From Pedobacter cryoconitis (GTDB lineage: Bacteria; Bacteroidota; Bacteroidia; Sphingobacteriales; Sphingobacteriaceae): 64,000 nt of DNA. How positions within the stretch are numbered: the first letter of the stretch is position 1; every line of letters starts with the position of its first letter. Positions 15,568-24,922 of this stretch are shown piece by piece. The stretch spans positions 62,001 through 126,000 of the forward strand of contig JAAAFW010000008.1 of the NCBI GenBank assembly GCA_019352875.1. The letters are read 5' to 3'. Below the pieces are notes generated by a model that saw nothing but the letters and a program-made list of their open reading frames with translations, made no database searches and was not told where the DNA came from. Both the position numbers and the translations under genes were made by a program.

Positions 15568-15597
15568 TTTGCTGTGATCTACAGATAAATACGTTTA
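15568..15597 (+). promoter_or_regulatory. Probable rho promoter
   Basis: TTTG at 15568-15571 and TACGTTTA at 15590-15597 (one base off TAnnTTTG) are 18 bases apart, with a start point near 15603. That leaves a short leader of about 19 bases. The rest of 15353-15567 shows nothing I can name. Confidence 0.4.
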
Positions 15598-15621
15598 TAA
15601 AATTTTCTCCACACCCACATA

Positions 15622-17352
15622 ATGTTTAGTAAAACAGAATTAAATGAAAAACTCACTGCAGAATTGCGGGAGTTAGCAAAATCACAGGGTATTCTAAATG
15701 CTGATGAACTGCGCAAACCAGAATTGATAGAAGTTATTCATCAATTGAGCGAACAGACCAGTCAGTCCGGGCAACCAGCTGAAATTGCTGCTGAAGCCGA
15801 AGTAACTGCACCCGCAGAAGAAAAACAGCTGAGGGAAAAACCAGCAAAGAACAAAATAGTTAAAGCTGCTCCTGCAGAAAAAACTGTCAGAAAACGAACA
15901 AGGATACCAAAAGAGGAAGCTGAAGCACCACAACCGTCTAACGGTACGTTTAACAGGGCTGCATTATTTGATGCACCTGCAGCAGAAGAACAAGTTGTAA
16001 ATGTTCAGGAAACTGCTCCAGCACCCGCAACTGCACCAGTGCAGCCAGTGGCAGAAGAGACAAACATTCCGGTACAACAGGCTCCTGTACAAAGAAAACA
16101 AGAGACGCAGCCTTCAACTCAAAATAACGGCAACCAGGCGGACAACAAGAAAGTTAAAATTCCAAGAGAAGATAACAATCGTCAAAAAAACAACAATAAT
16201 CAGAAACAAAACGAGAACAGCTACTCGAATCTGGATTTCGATAATACAATTACGAATGAAGGTGTACTGGAAATTATGCCGGACGGTTATGGCTTCCTGA
16301 GATCAGCAGATTACAACTACCTGTCCTCACCCGATGATATTTATGTTTCCCAGTCGCAGATTAAATTATTCGGCCTGAAAACCGGCGATACTGTAAAAGG
16401 AAGCATCAGACCACCAAAAGAAGGAGAAAAGTATTTCCCGCTGGTTCGTGTGGAAACCATTAACGGAAGACTTCCCGCAGATGTCAGGGACCGCGTTCCA
16501 TTTGATTATCTGACCCCTTTATTCCCAACAGAAAGATTAAACCTGTTTACAGAAACCAATAATTATTCAACGCGTATTATTGACCTGTTTACCCCGATTG
16601 GTAAAGGACAACGTGGTTTGATCGTAGCACAACCTAAAACAGGTAAAACTAATTTACTGAAAGAAGTTGCGAATGCGATTGCTAAAAATCACCCTGAAGT
16701 ATATCTGATTATCCTTTTGATCGACGAACGTCCGGAAGAGGTAACAGACATGGCCAGAAGTGTAAGAGCAGAAGTTATTGCCTCAACATTTGATGAGCCT
16801 GCAGAACGCCATGTTAAAATTGCCAATATCGTATTAGAGAAAGCAAAAAGACTGGTAGAATGTGGTCATGATGTCGTAATCCTGCTGGATTCCATTACAC
16901 GTCTTGCACGTGCATATAATACAACAGCACCAGCTTCTGGTAAAATACTTTCCGGTGGTGTAGATGCAAATGCTTTACATAAACCTAAACGTTTCTTCGG
17001 TGCAGCCCGTAATATTGAAAAAGGTGGTTCATTAACCATCCTGGCTACTGCCCTTACGGATACAGGTTCTAAGATGGATGAGGTTATCTTTGAAGAATTT
17101 AAAGGTACCGGTAATATGGAACTGCAACTGGATCGTAAACTATCCAACAAACGTATCTTCCCTGCTATTGACATCACTGCATCAAGTACAAGAAGAGACG
17201 ATCTGTTACATGACAGAGATACCTTACAACGTGTATGGATCCTGCGTAATCACCTGGCAGATATGAATGCACAGGAAGCTATGGAGTTTGTACAGGCTCA
17301 GATCAGAAACACTAAAACTAATGAAGAGTTCTTAATCTCCATGAACAGCTAG
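15622..17352 (+). CDS. rho: Transcription termination factor Rho with disordered N-terminal insert
   Basis: At 576 residues it is far longer than E. coli Rho (419). Domains in order: a Rho N-terminal SAP-like helix bundle (1-45, [19 protein letters not shown]), then about 150 residues of low-complexity Glu/Ala/Pro/Gln/Asn sequence (about 50-205), the cold-shock RNA-binding domain ([20 protein letters not shown] onward, to about 280), and the hexameric ATPase with Walker [10 protein letters not shown] near 340, the DERPEE strand and the Q/R loops. Long disordered inserts in Rho are known in Bacteroidota, where the Bacteroides thetaiotaomicron one has been linked to condensate formation. pssA follows after 6 bases. 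Confidence 0.97.
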   Translation: MFSKTELNEKLTAELRELAKSQGILNADELRKPELIEVIHQLSEQTSQSGQPAEIAAEAEVTAPAEEKQLREKPAKNKIVKAAPAEKTVRKRTRIPKEEAEAPQPSNGTFNRAALFDAPAAEEQVVNVQETAPAPATAPVQPVAEETNIPVQQAPVQRKQETQPSTQNNGNQADNKKVKIPREDNNRQKNNNNQKQNENSYSNLDFDNTITNEGVLEIMPDGYGFLRSADYNYLSSPDDIYVSQSQIKLFGLKTGDTVKGSIRPPKEGEKYFPLVRVETINGRLPADVRDRVPFDYLTPLFPTERLNLFTETNNYSTRIIDLFTPIGKGQRGLIVAQPKTGKTNLLKEVANAIAKNHPEVYLIILLIDERPEEVTDMARSVRAEVIASTFDEPAERHVKIANIVLEKAKRLVECGHDVVILLDSITRLARAYNTTAPASGKILSGGVDANALHKPKRFFGAARNIEKGGSLTILATALTDTGSKMDEVIFEEFKGTGNMELQLDRKLSNKRIFPAIDITASSTRRDDLLHDRDTLQRVWILRNHLADMNAQEAMEFVQAQIRNTKTNEEFLISMNS

Positions 17353-17358
17353 AAATTG

Positions 17359-18051
17359 ATGATAAAAAAACATATTCCAAATGCATTAACCTGTGCCAAT
17401 CTTCTTTCCGGATGTATTGGTGTGGTTTATGCATTTCAGGGAGATCTCAAAGCCTGCTCATGGGCAGTTCTAATATCCGGTATTTTTGATTTTTTCGATG
17501 GAATGGCCGCACGCGCACTCCATGTTAAATCTGACATCGGTAAGGAGCTGGATTCACTGGCAGATATGGTCAGCTTTGGATTTCTACCGGGTGTTGTACT
17601 CTTCCAGTTACTGGGTATTGCAGCTCCGGATGTTAAATATCTGCCTTACCTGGGTTTTATGGTCACTATATTCTCAGCATTGAGATTAGCCAAGTTCAAT
17701 ATAGACACCCGGCAGACGGAAGATTTCATCGGATTAAATACACCAATGAATACCCTTTTCATCGTATCTCTTCCCTTTATTGCAGATCAGTTTCCAGATT
17801 TGGTTTACTCCGTACCTTTGTTAATCATTCTAACTATTGTAATGAGTTTACTTCTGGTGAGCGAGATCCGTATTTTCTCTCTTAAGTTCAGTTCGCTGGC
17901 CTGGGGACCAAATAAAATAAAATTTATCTTTCTGCTTATTTCTGCTGTATTGCTTACATTTTTGCAGTTTGCAGCAATTCCACTGATCCTGGTTTTATAT
18001 ATCGGTTTATCACCTTTACATTTCAAACAGACCAGTGTAATCACCCAATAA
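17359..18051 (+). CDS. pssA: CDP-diacylglycerol--serine O-phosphatidyltransferase
   Basis: The ATG at 17359 is chosen over a TTG three bases earlier, giving 230 residues. It is an integral membrane enzyme making phosphatidylserine, the precursor of phosphatidylethanolamine. The CDP-alcohol phosphotransferase signature is complete: DFFDGMAARALHVKSDIGKE then LDSLADMVSFG (about residues 45-75), with the metal-binding Asp residues of D-x2-D-G-x2-A-R and G-x3-D-x3-D in place. Several hydrophobic segments follow, to the C-terminus. It is next to rho on the same strand, then a bidirectional terminator. Confidence 0.93.
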   Translation: MIKKHIPNALTCANLLSGCIGVVYAFQGDLKACSWAVLISGIFDFFDGMAARALHVKSDIGKELDSLADMVSFGFLPGVVLFQLLGIAAPDVKYLPYLGFMVTIFSALRLAKFNIDTRQTEDFIGLNTPMNTLFIVSLPFIADQFPDLVYSVPLLIILTIVMSLLLVSEIRIFSLKFSSLAWGPNKIKFIFLLISAVLLTFLQFAAIPLILVLYIGLSPLHFKQTSVITQ

Positions 18052-18065
18052 ATAAAGAAAATAAA

Positions 18066-18100
18066 AAAAAGCCGCTGCATATAATATGCAGCGGCTTTTT
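18066..18100. terminator. Bidirectional terminator between pssA and the Hpt gene
   Basis: GCCGCTGCAT (18071-18080) pairs with ATGCAGCGGC (18086-18095) around the loop ATAAT, flanked by an A-run on the left and TTTTT on the right. It serves both converging genes. Confidence 0.9.
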
Positions 18101-18117
18101 AATGCAATAATATTTAT

Positions 18118-18495
18118 TTACCCCCGGGCCTCGAGATCAGCCCTGGCTTCGTCAAGCTGACGGTATAAGACCTGAATAAAAGCAAGCAACTCTTTCATTG
18201 AATCAGGAATCTGGCCCAAATTACTTCCGTTCCTCAGGTTATTTTCCATTTCCTGCAAATGTTCCCGCGCATCCTCCCTGCCTACATAAGAAAAGGTGGG
18301 TTTGATTTTATGTGCAAATCCAGCAGCCTTTTCCCAATCACCAGCAGTAACCGCTTGTTCAAGATCTGCGACATACAAAGGTGTCTGCAATTTAAACATG
18401 TCGATCATCTCAATCATAAATTCTGCGCTGTCACCCGACATATCTTTCAGGTAAGACAAATCTAATGGAACTGTATTTTTCTGTTGATCTATCAT
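18118..18495 (-). CDS. Stand-alone histidine phosphotransfer (Hpt) protein
   Basis: This 125-residue all-helical protein has the Hpt signature AAGFAHKIKPTFSYVG, with the phospho-accepting His62, preceded by the helix VADLEQAVTAGDWEKA. It would pass phosphate between hybrid histidine kinases and response regulators. No kinase or receiver gene is adjacent, so its partners are elsewhere. It ends towards pssA and starts 21 bases after folK on the same strand. Confidence 0.85.
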   Translation of the reverse strand: MIDQQKNTVPLDLSYLKDMSGDSAEFMIEMIDMFKLQTPLYVADLEQAVTAGDWEKAAGFAHKIKPTFSYVGREDAREHLQEMENNLRNGSNLGQIPDSMKELLAFIQVLYRQLDEARADLEARG

Positions 18496-18516
18496 TATAG
18501 GACAATTATAATAAAA

Positions 18517-19014
18517 TTAAATAATTTTAGACACATCTGAATTATCCTGTAACAAGGATAATAGGGTCAAAATGTCCTTCCCAACGACTGGATGAACCAG
18601 GTCGCCTGCAATCTCAGCCAGAGGTTCCATCACGAATTTCCTTTCCAGCATGAGCGGATGCGGAACCTGTAGCCTCGCTCCGTCACTGATAATATCATTA
18701 CCGTAAAGAATGATATCTATATCAATTACTCTTGCACCCCATTTTTCTTTTCTTACCCGTCCCAGATCCTCTTCAATACCGAGTACAGTATCCAGAACTT
18801 CATGTGCAGTAAGACTTGTCTTTACAGCAATTGCCCGGTTTAAAAAATCGGGCTGCTCCTGAAGTCCCCAGGCCGCAGTTTCATACCAGGCCGAACGGGC
18901 AATTACCGGCCCTACTTTTGCTGTAACCGATTCGGTTGCCTGTTCCAGTTTAGCCTGTCTGTCACCCAGATTGCTACCCAGTAACAAATAAACTATTTTG
19001 TGCTCTAACTGCAT
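18517..19014 (-). CDS. folK: 2-amino-4-hydroxy-6-hydroxymethyldihydropteridine diphosphokinase
   Basis: This is a 165-residue HPPK of folate synthesis. It has LLLGSNLGDR at the start (the GSNLGDR signature), the substrate loop SAWYETAAWGLQEQPDFLN, and the metal-binding block KEKWGARVIDIDIILYGN with both Asp residues. VPHPLMLERKFVMEPLAEI follows. Length and motifs are normal. It is divergent from sppA, with a 51-base gap. Confidence 0.95.
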   Translation of the reverse strand: MQLEHKIVYLLLGSNLGDRQAKLEQATESVTAKVGPVIARSAWYETAAWGLQEQPDFLNRAIAVKTSLTAHEVLDTVLGIEEDLGRVRKEKWGARVIDIDIILYGNDIISDGARLQVPHPLMLERKFVMEPLAEIAGDLVHPVVGKDILTLLSLLQDNSDVSKII

Positions 19015-19065
19015 ACGTAAGCCTGATCATTTAATATATTTACAAATTAAATATTAAACATTCAC

Positions 19066-20835
19066 ATGAGAGAATTTTTCAAATATGTTTTTGCTACAGT
19101 TGTCGGAATTATCATTTCTACATTCCTGATTTTCCTGTTTTTTATCGTTATTGTTTTCTCAGTGATCTCCTCACTCGACACAACATCCAGTACCACAGTT
19201 GCTGCGAATAGCGTCTTGTATTTAAATCTGGACCAGACCATCAAAGAAAGAACACCAAATAAAACATTTGACAATCTGCCTGTTATAGGTTCCGGTTCAG
19301 GTAAAAGTATCGGTTTCAACGACTTGATTACGGCGCTGAAAAAAGCAAAAACAGACGATAATATTAAATGTATTTTCCTGAATGTCAGCTCTCCTAATGC
19401 TGGAAAAGCAACACTGAAAGAAGTAAGGGATGCGATCATTGATTTCAGAAAAAGTAAAAAACAAGTTATTGCCTATAGTGAAGTTTATACTCAAGATGCA
19501 TATTATTTAGCCTCTGCAGCAGACAAAGTATACTTAAATCCACAGGGAGCATTAGAATTTAAAGGCTTTAGTTCTCAGTTAACCTTTTTCAAAGGTGCTA
19601 TGGAGAAAATTGGTGTGGAAGCGCAGATCATTCGTGTAGGAAACTACAAAAGTGCAGTAGAACCTTTTATCAATGATAAGATGAGTGATTATAACCGTAC
19701 CCAGGTCAGTGCCTATCTGGGCGGTTTATATGATACATTCCTAAACGGGATTGCAGAAACCCGTAAAATACCGGCAGATAGTCTTTACGTTATGGCAGAT
19801 ACCTACCGGATCAAACAACCGCAAGACGCCCTGAATGCCAAAATGATAGACGGCTTAAAATATAAAGACGAAGTTCTCGCTGAATTGAAAAAACTAAGTG
19901 GTCTGAGCCCGCGTCAGAAGCTCGTCAGCGTAACTATCAATGATTATGCAGCCAACCTCGAGCCGGAAAACAGCAGTAGCAGAGACAGGGTTGCTGTGAT
20001 CTATGCAAATGGTGATATCACCGGCGGCGAAGGTAACGATGATTCAATCGGATCAGAACGGATCTCCCGTGCCATTCGTAAAGCAAGAGAAGATGATAAA
20101 GTCAAAGCGATCGTACTGCGTGTAAATTCCGGAGGAGGAAGTGCGCTGGCATCGGACGTAATCTGGAGGGAAATTGTACTTAGTAAGAAAGTCAAACCGG
20201 TTATCGCTTCTTTCGGTGACGTTGCCGCCTCAGGTGGATATTATATTGCCTGCGCAGCCGACTCTATTTTTGTGCAGCCTAATACTATAACCGGTTCAAT
20301 AGGCGTATTTGGTATTATTCCTAACTTCCAAAACTTGCTAAACAACAAGCTTGGTATTACATTCGACGGTGTTAAAACCGGACAGTATGCAGATATCATG
20401 AGTGTGAACAGACCACTGACTGCAGGAGAGAGATTAATTATCCAGAATGATGTGAACCATGTTTACGCTACCTTCACGAGCCGTGTAGCAGAAGGAAGGA
20501 AGAAATCCCAGTCGTATATTGATTCCATTGGTGGCGGCCATGTATGGATAGGTACAGATGCTGTAAAAATAGGACTGGCAGACCGTTTAGGAAATTTCCA
20601 GGATGCCATTACTGCTGCAGCAAAAAAAGCAAAGCTTAAAGAATATAAACTGGTAGAATATCCACAGAAAACAGATCCTATTAAATCATTCCTGGAAGAC
20701 GGTACAGAAAACATTCGTATTTATTACGCCAAGAAAGAATTTGGTGAGAACTTCATGTTATTTCAACAATTGAAAAAGGCAGTAGTCAACTCTGGAATAC
20801 AAGCCAGAATGCCCTTTGAAATTAAAGTAGATTAA
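19066..20835 (+). CDS. sppA: Signal peptide peptidase SppA, 67-kDa type
   Basis: The 589-residue membrane-anchored serine protease has an N-terminal transmembrane helix (about residues 8-37), then two tandem ClpP-like domains. The Lys/Ser dyad is split between them as in the E. coli enzyme: general base Lys195 in RVGNYKSAVEPF and nucleophile Ser389 in GDVAASGGYY. IRVNSGGGSALASD style text marks the second domain. It degrades cleaved signal peptides in the membrane. Start: the ATG at 19066 directly begins the membrane anchor (MREFFKYVFATVVGIIISTF). Confidence 0.95.
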   Translation: MREFFKYVFATVVGIIISTFLIFLFFIVIVFSVISSLDTTSSTTVAANSVLYLNLDQTIKERTPNKTFDNLPVIGSGSGKSIGFNDLITALKKAKTDDNIKCIFLNVSSPNAGKATLKEVRDAIIDFRKSKKQVIAYSEVYTQDAYYLASAADKVYLNPQGALEFKGFSSQLTFFKGAMEKIGVEAQIIRVGNYKSAVEPFINDKMSDYNRTQVSAYLGGLYDTFLNGIAETRKIPADSLYVMADTYRIKQPQDALNAKMIDGLKYKDEVLAELKKLSGLSPRQKLVSVTINDYAANLEPENSSSRDRVAVIYANGDITGGEGNDDSIGSERISRAIRKAREDDKVKAIVLRVNSGGGSALASDVIWREIVLSKKVKPVIASFGDVAASGGYYIACAADSIFVQPNTITGSIGVFGIIPNFQNLLNNKLGITFDGVKTGQYADIMSVNRPLTAGERLIIQNDVNHVYATFTSRVAEGRKKSQSYIDSIGGGHVWIGTDAVKIGLADRLGNFQDAITAAAKKAKLKEYKLVEYPQKTDPIKSFLEDGTENIRIYYAKKEFGENFMLFQQLKKAVVNSGIQARMPFEIKVD

Positions 20836-20848
20836 AATAAAGCGAACG

Positions 20849-20877
20849 GCACCCTGATCTACTCAGGGTGCTGTTTT
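20849..20877 (+). terminator. Terminator of sppA
   Basis: GCACCCTGA (20849-20857) pairs with TCAGGGTGC (20863-20871) around TCTAC, followed by TGTTTT. The last codons of the convergent lipoprotein gene lie in the right arm. Confidence 0.7.
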
Positions 20878-21504
20878 CCAACCCGGGCGGGCTGGTAAAT
20901 AAATCTGATTCACACTTTTACCAGCAGGGTATATCGTGATCGCCGTACATATTCCGTCAACCATATCAAAAGCGATTCCATCTCCCGGATGATCGTAGAT
21001 CAGCAGTTCACCCTTACCTTTTTCCTTCTTAAACCGCTGAACAATCTTCAGGTCAGGATAAATTCCCACCAACTGATCCAGTTTCATACCCGTGTGCACA
21101 CCACTCTCAGTTTGATTGAGTCTGGAGGTAACTGAAACCTGTTTGACTTCCCTTACAGACATGGTACTGTCCCTATAGGAGGAAAACACGGTGACGGTAT
21201 CAACGTTACCAGTGGCTTTTGGATTATACCAGACCCCCATTGCACTACCCATAGCGGCATCGCCATCGGACGGTTTCCCTAATATTTCAAATATCTTTTG
21301 CATATCCTGCCCCAGATGAACTTTGCCGGCTTGCTTTCCGGGAATCAGCAACAGCGTATCAGCAACAGAATCTGACGCTTTAACTGTAGCATTTTTCAGA
21401 TCGAGCGTATCTTTTTTAAGCCCCTGGTCTTTTTGCTTTTCGCCAGGGCCGCATGCGGATAGAACCACCAGTCCTGTTCCGATCATGAATAGTAATTTCT
21501 TCAT
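20863..21504 (-). CDS. Lipoprotein of unknown function
   Basis: From the ATG at 21502-21504 this is 213 residues, starting with a lipoprotein signal whose lipobox is LSAC (MKKLLFMIGTGLVVLSAC). The upstream in-frame start would place nine residues before this and is less likely. The mature part holds two similar stretches that look like a duplicated fold: PGKQAGKVHLGQDMQKIFEIL at about residue 70 and ESGVHTGMKLDQLVGIYPDLK at about 145, each a Gly-x-Leu/Met-x2-Leu/Ile pattern. I do not recognise the family. It is convergent with sppA and divergent from polX. Confidence 0.65.
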   Translation of the reverse strand: MKKLLFMIGTGLVVLSACGPGEKQKDQGLKKDTLDLKNATVKASDSVADTLLLIPGKQAGKVHLGQDMQKIFEILGKPSDGDAAMGSAMGVWYNPKATGNVDTVTVFSSYRDSTMSVREVKQVSVTSRLNQTESGVHTGMKLDQLVGIYPDLKIVQRFKKEKGKGELLIYDHPGDGIAFDMVDGICTAITIYPAGKSVNQIYLPARPGWKTAP

Positions 21505-21579
21505 ACCCTTATTAAGCCAATAAAATGCCATAAATGAAATACGCCGGATAAACGTATCTTTTTATTTAATTTAGCGGCA

Positions 21580-23256
21580 ATGGAAAACAAGACCATCGCC
21601 CGTAGTTTAAGGCTCCTTTCCCAGTTGATGGAGCTGCATAACGAAAACAGTTTTAAAATAAAAACGATCGCCAATGCTGCCTTTAAGGTAGATAAGTTAC
21701 CTTATGCCATTAGCAGTAAGACGCAGGAAGAAATTACCCAGATTGATGGTCTGGGTAAAAGTACTGCTGCCAAAGTCTGGGAATTATTACAAACAGGGAC
21801 AATAGCCGAAATGCAGGATATCCTGGCTGCTACACCAGAAGGTATTGTAGAAATGCTCAGCATTAAAGGTATTGGTCCTAAAAAGATCATGATTATCTGG
21901 AAAGATCTGGGGATAGAAAACATAGGTGAACTCTATTATGCCTGTAATGAAAACCGGTTAATTGAAGCCAAAGGATTTGGGCTAAAAACACAGGATGAAA
22001 TTCGGAAGGTTATAGAATTCAAGATGGCCGCAGCAGGTAAGTTCCTGTTTGCGCAGGCTGAAAACCTGGTTCATACGCTGCAAGCTGAATTGATTGTGTG
22101 GCTGCAGACCATCAGCGATACTGCAAAACTCGAGATTGCCGGAGAATTCAGAAGATATTGCGAAATTATCGAAGAGATCGACTTCGTTGCCGGTATCGAT
22201 AATCCCGGGGATCTGCAAAATCAGATTGGTACTTTCAGCGCACTGGAATTTGAATTAAAACCAGAAGGCTACTTTGAAGCGCAGAGCCCATTCGGACTAA
22301 AAATAAGACTACACTATACAACACCTGACCAGTACGCAATCACCTTGTTCCGTCTGACAGGGAATGAAGCACACGTAACCACTGTTTTGGAAAGAGCAGG
22401 TAAAGGCCCCTTCCCTACAGAACAGGCAATTTATGCTGCTGCTGAAATGGATTATATCGAACCTGAATTACGTGAAGGAAGAAAAGAGATTGCGCTCGCA
22501 GCGCAGCATCAGCTACCCGTTCTGATTACACATAATGACCTGAAAGGAAGCTTGCATAATCACTCTACCTGGAGCGACGGGGTACACACGCTGGAGCAAA
22601 TGGCTGTATTTTGCAAAGATCAGCTGGGTCTGGAATATTTCGGTATTTGTGACCACTCCAAATCAGCCTTTTATGCAAATGGCTTAAATGAGCAGCGCGT
22701 ATATGCACAGCATCAGGAAATTGAAGCATTAAATGCAAAACTTGCTCCTTTTAAAATTTTCAAAGGTATAGAGAGTGATATTCTGAATGATGGGTCACTG
22801 GACTATGCCGATGACATTCTGAAACAGTTTGATTTCGTAGTTGCTTCTGTTCACAGTAACCTCAGAATGGATGAAGAAAAAGCAACTGCCCGTCTGATCA
22901 AAGCTATAGAGAACCCATATACAACCATTCTTGGACACCCAACCGGCAGACTGCTGTTAAGCCGTAAAGGATATCCGATTGACTATGCCCGCGTTATAGA
23001 TGCCTGTGCTGTCAATGGGGTTGTCATTGAGATTAATGCAAACCCGCTCCGCCTGGACCTGGACTGGCGCTGGCATAATTATGCACTGGAGAAAGGCGTG
23101 TTACTTTCGATCAACCCGGATGCACACAGGATGGAAGGATTCAGTGACATGCATTACGGTGTTTATGTTGGAAGAAAAGGTGGATTAGAGGCGAAATCGT
23201 GCCTGAACAGCTTTACACTGGCAGAAATTTCCGCGTATTTTAAGAGCCGTAAATAA
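21580..23256 (+). CDS. polX: PolX-type family X DNA polymerase/PHP exonuclease with degenerate polymerase site
   Basis: This 558-residue protein has an 8-kDa-like HhH domain (about 1-110, GLGKSTAAKV and IKGIGPKK), fingers/palm (about 150-310) and a C-terminal PHP domain (about 320-558). The PHP metal ligands look complete: H326-N-H328, D358-H359, E398, H425, H453, D514 and H516. The palm does not: the usual G-S motif is Gly188-Glu189, the first D-x-D pair is Glu199-Ile-Asp201, and the third catalytic Asp is replaced in KIRLHY (Arg243). Nucleotidyl transfer is therefore doubtful while the PHP nuclease (AP endonuclease/3'-5' exonuclease) should work. It would act in base-excision repair. Confidence 0.92.
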   Translation: MENKTIARSLRLLSQLMELHNENSFKIKTIANAAFKVDKLPYAISSKTQEEITQIDGLGKSTAAKVWELLQTGTIAEMQDILAATPEGIVEMLSIKGIGPKKIMIIWKDLGIENIGELYYACNENRLIEAKGFGLKTQDEIRKVIEFKMAAAGKFLFAQAENLVHTLQAELIVWLQTISDTAKLEIAGEFRRYCEIIEEIDFVAGIDNPGDLQNQIGTFSALEFELKPEGYFEAQSPFGLKIRLHYTTPDQYAITLFRLTGNEAHVTTVLERAGKGPFPTEQAIYAAAEMDYIEPELREGRKEIALAAQHQLPVLITHNDLKGSLHNHSTWSDGVHTLEQMAVFCKDQLGLEYFGICDHSKSAFYANGLNEQRVYAQHQEIEALNAKLAPFKIFKGIESDILNDGSLDYADDILKQFDFVVASVHSNLRMDEEKATARLIKAIENPYTTILGHPTGRLLLSRKGYPIDYARVIDACAVNGVVIEINANPLRLDLDWRWHNYALEKGVLLSINPDAHRMEGFSDMHYGVYVGRKGGLEAKSCLNSFTLAEISAYFKSRK

Positions 23257-23276
23257 TATACATTACCTTTGAGGCT

Positions 23277-23879
23277 ATGATGAGCACACTTTGCAACCGC
23301 ATATTTGAAGAGGTAATCAGAGATTACCATATCCATGATCATATCGACCAGCCCATTGCCAATCCTTATGCTAAAGAAAGTATAGAACATTTACTATACC
23401 TGAAATGCTGGATCGACACCGTGCAATGGCATATGGAAGATGTCATCCGTAATCCTTCCATCGACCCTGTAGAAGGATTGAGCTGGAAGAGAAGAATTGA
23501 TGCGTCTAATCAGGAAAGAACAGATGTAGTTGAATTTATCGACAGCTATTTCCTGAACAAATTCGCAGACGTGCAGGCAGTTGAAAATGCAAAAATAAAT
23601 TCAGAGAGCCCGGCATGGGTTATTGACAGGTTATCGATTCTGGCATTGAAAGTTTATCATATGCAGGAAGAAACCAAACGCAGTACTGCCGATCCGGTAC
23701 ATATCGCCAGCTGTAAAGCAAAACTAAATATCCTGCTGGATCAGCGTACCGATCTGTCGGGTAGTCTGGATGATTTGCTGGAAGATATTGCTGCCGGAGC
23801 AAAGTACATGAAGGTCTATAAACAGATGAAAATGTATAATGACCCCGCATTAAATCCTGTACTCTACCAAAAATCATAA
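23277..23879 (+). CDS. DUF4254 protein
   Basis: This 200-residue, mostly helical, His- and Trp-rich cytosolic protein has no signal peptide. I recognise it as DUF4254 from the N-terminal IFEEVIRDYHIHDHI, the block LLYLKCWIDTVQWHMEDVIRNP (residues 39-60) and DPVEGLSWKRRIDASNQERTD. The function is unknown. It overlaps the following glycosyltransferase gene by one base (TAATG), and this pairing is common in Bacteroidota, suggesting a shared role in cell-surface sugar assembly. The first Met is chosen from two adjacent ones. Confidence 0.8.
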   Translation: MMSTLCNRIFEEVIRDYHIHDHIDQPIANPYAKESIEHLLYLKCWIDTVQWHMEDVIRNPSIDPVEGLSWKRRIDASNQERTDVVEFIDSYFLNKFADVQAVENAKINSESPAWVIDRLSILALKVYHMQEETKRSTADPVHIASCKAKLNILLDQRTDLSGSLDDLLEDIAAGAKYMKVYKQMKMYNDPALNPVLYQKS

Positions 23880-24922
23880 TGAAACCAGCAAGATCAGGTA
23901 TCCTGGTATTCCGTTTTTCTGCCATGGGAGATGTTGCAATGACAGCTCCCGTGCTTGCAGCATTTCGTCAGCAATACCCGGATATCCCATTAGGGGTGGT
24001 CAGCAGAAATGCATTTACCCCTTTTTTTGCAGACATACCGCAGCTCAGTTTCCATTCACTGGAACCAAAAGGCAGACATAAAGGACTAACTGGCTTATTT
24101 AAATTATTCCTGGAACTTAATGCAACCCGGCCAAAAGCCGTAGCAGACCTGCATAATAATTTGCGGAGCCGGATCCTTGGCCTGTTTTTCTTTTTCTGCG
24201 GGGTACCGGTAATCCGTGTCGAAAAAGCACGTGAAGAAAAAAAACAACTTACACGTAAAAATAATAAAGTATTACGGCCGCTGCTGGCGATAACAGAAAG
24301 GTATGCCGGTGTGTTTGGTAAACTCGGTTTTCCGGTTAAACTAAGTCATCAGCTCCCGCCTAAAAATCCACAGCCTATACCGGAATCATTAATCGAAATC
24401 TGCGGCGATAAAACAAGCAGCAAATGGATTGGTGTAAGTCCCTTCGCGCAACATTCGCAAAAAGTCTACCCTGCCGAAAAGATGTATCAGGTAATTTTGC
24501 AGCTCGCTGAGAAAGGGTATCAGCTTTTTATTTTTGGTGGCGGCCACTCGGAACAAACCATAGCCGCCGAATGGGCAGCCGGGCACCCCGGAATTAAATC
24601 ATTAATTGGAAAAGTCAATTTGGAACAGGAGCTCGCGCTGATTTCCAATCTCGATCTGATGATCAGTATGGATTCATCAGGCATGCATCTTGCTTCATTG
24701 AAGGGTATACCCGTGGTATCCGTCTGGGGAGCTACACATCCTTTCACAGGTTTTCTGGGTTATGGACAATCTCTGCAGGATGCGGTACAGCTTGATCTGT
24801 ATTGTCGTCCCTGTTCAGTTTATGGGAATAAACCTTGTTACAGAGGTGATTTCGCCTGTATGAACAATTTACCTGAATCTGTTGTTATTCAAACCGTAAT
24901 CAAAAAACTGAAGAATGAGTAA
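23879..24922 (+). CDS. Glycosyltransferase family 9 (heptosyltransferase-like)
   Basis: This 347-residue GT-B enzyme of the ADP-heptose:LPS family starts with the donor-independent acceptor fold ILVFRFSAMGDVAMTAPVLAA. In the C-terminal half are IGVSPFAQHSQKVYP, FIFGGGHSEQ, the loop SLIGKVNLEQELALISNLDL and the donor-site phrase MISMDSSGMHLASLKGIPVVSVWGATHP, written here only in part as DSSGMHLASLKG. A C-terminal Cys set (CRPCSVYGNKPCYRGDFAC) is typical. It adds a sugar to lipopolysaccharide core or a related surface glycan; the exact sugar is unknown. It is translationally coupled to DUF4254 before it and overlaps the SixA-like gene after it by 8 bases. Confidence 0.88.
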   Translation: MKPARSGILVFRFSAMGDVAMTAPVLAAFRQQYPDIPLGVVSRNAFTPFFADIPQLSFHSLEPKGRHKGLTGLFKLFLELNATRPKAVADLHNNLRSRILGLFFFFCGVPVIRVEKAREEKKQLTRKNNKVLRPLLAITERYAGVFGKLGFPVKLSHQLPPKNPQPIPESLIEICGDKTSSKWIGVSPFAQHSQKVYPAEKMYQVILQLAEKGYQLFIFGGGHSEQTIAAEWAAGHPGIKSLIGKVNLEQELALISNLDLMISMDSSGMHLASLKGIPVVSVWGATHPFTGFLGYGQSLQDAVQLDLYCRPCSVYGNKPCYRGDFACMNNLPESVVIQTVIKKLKNE

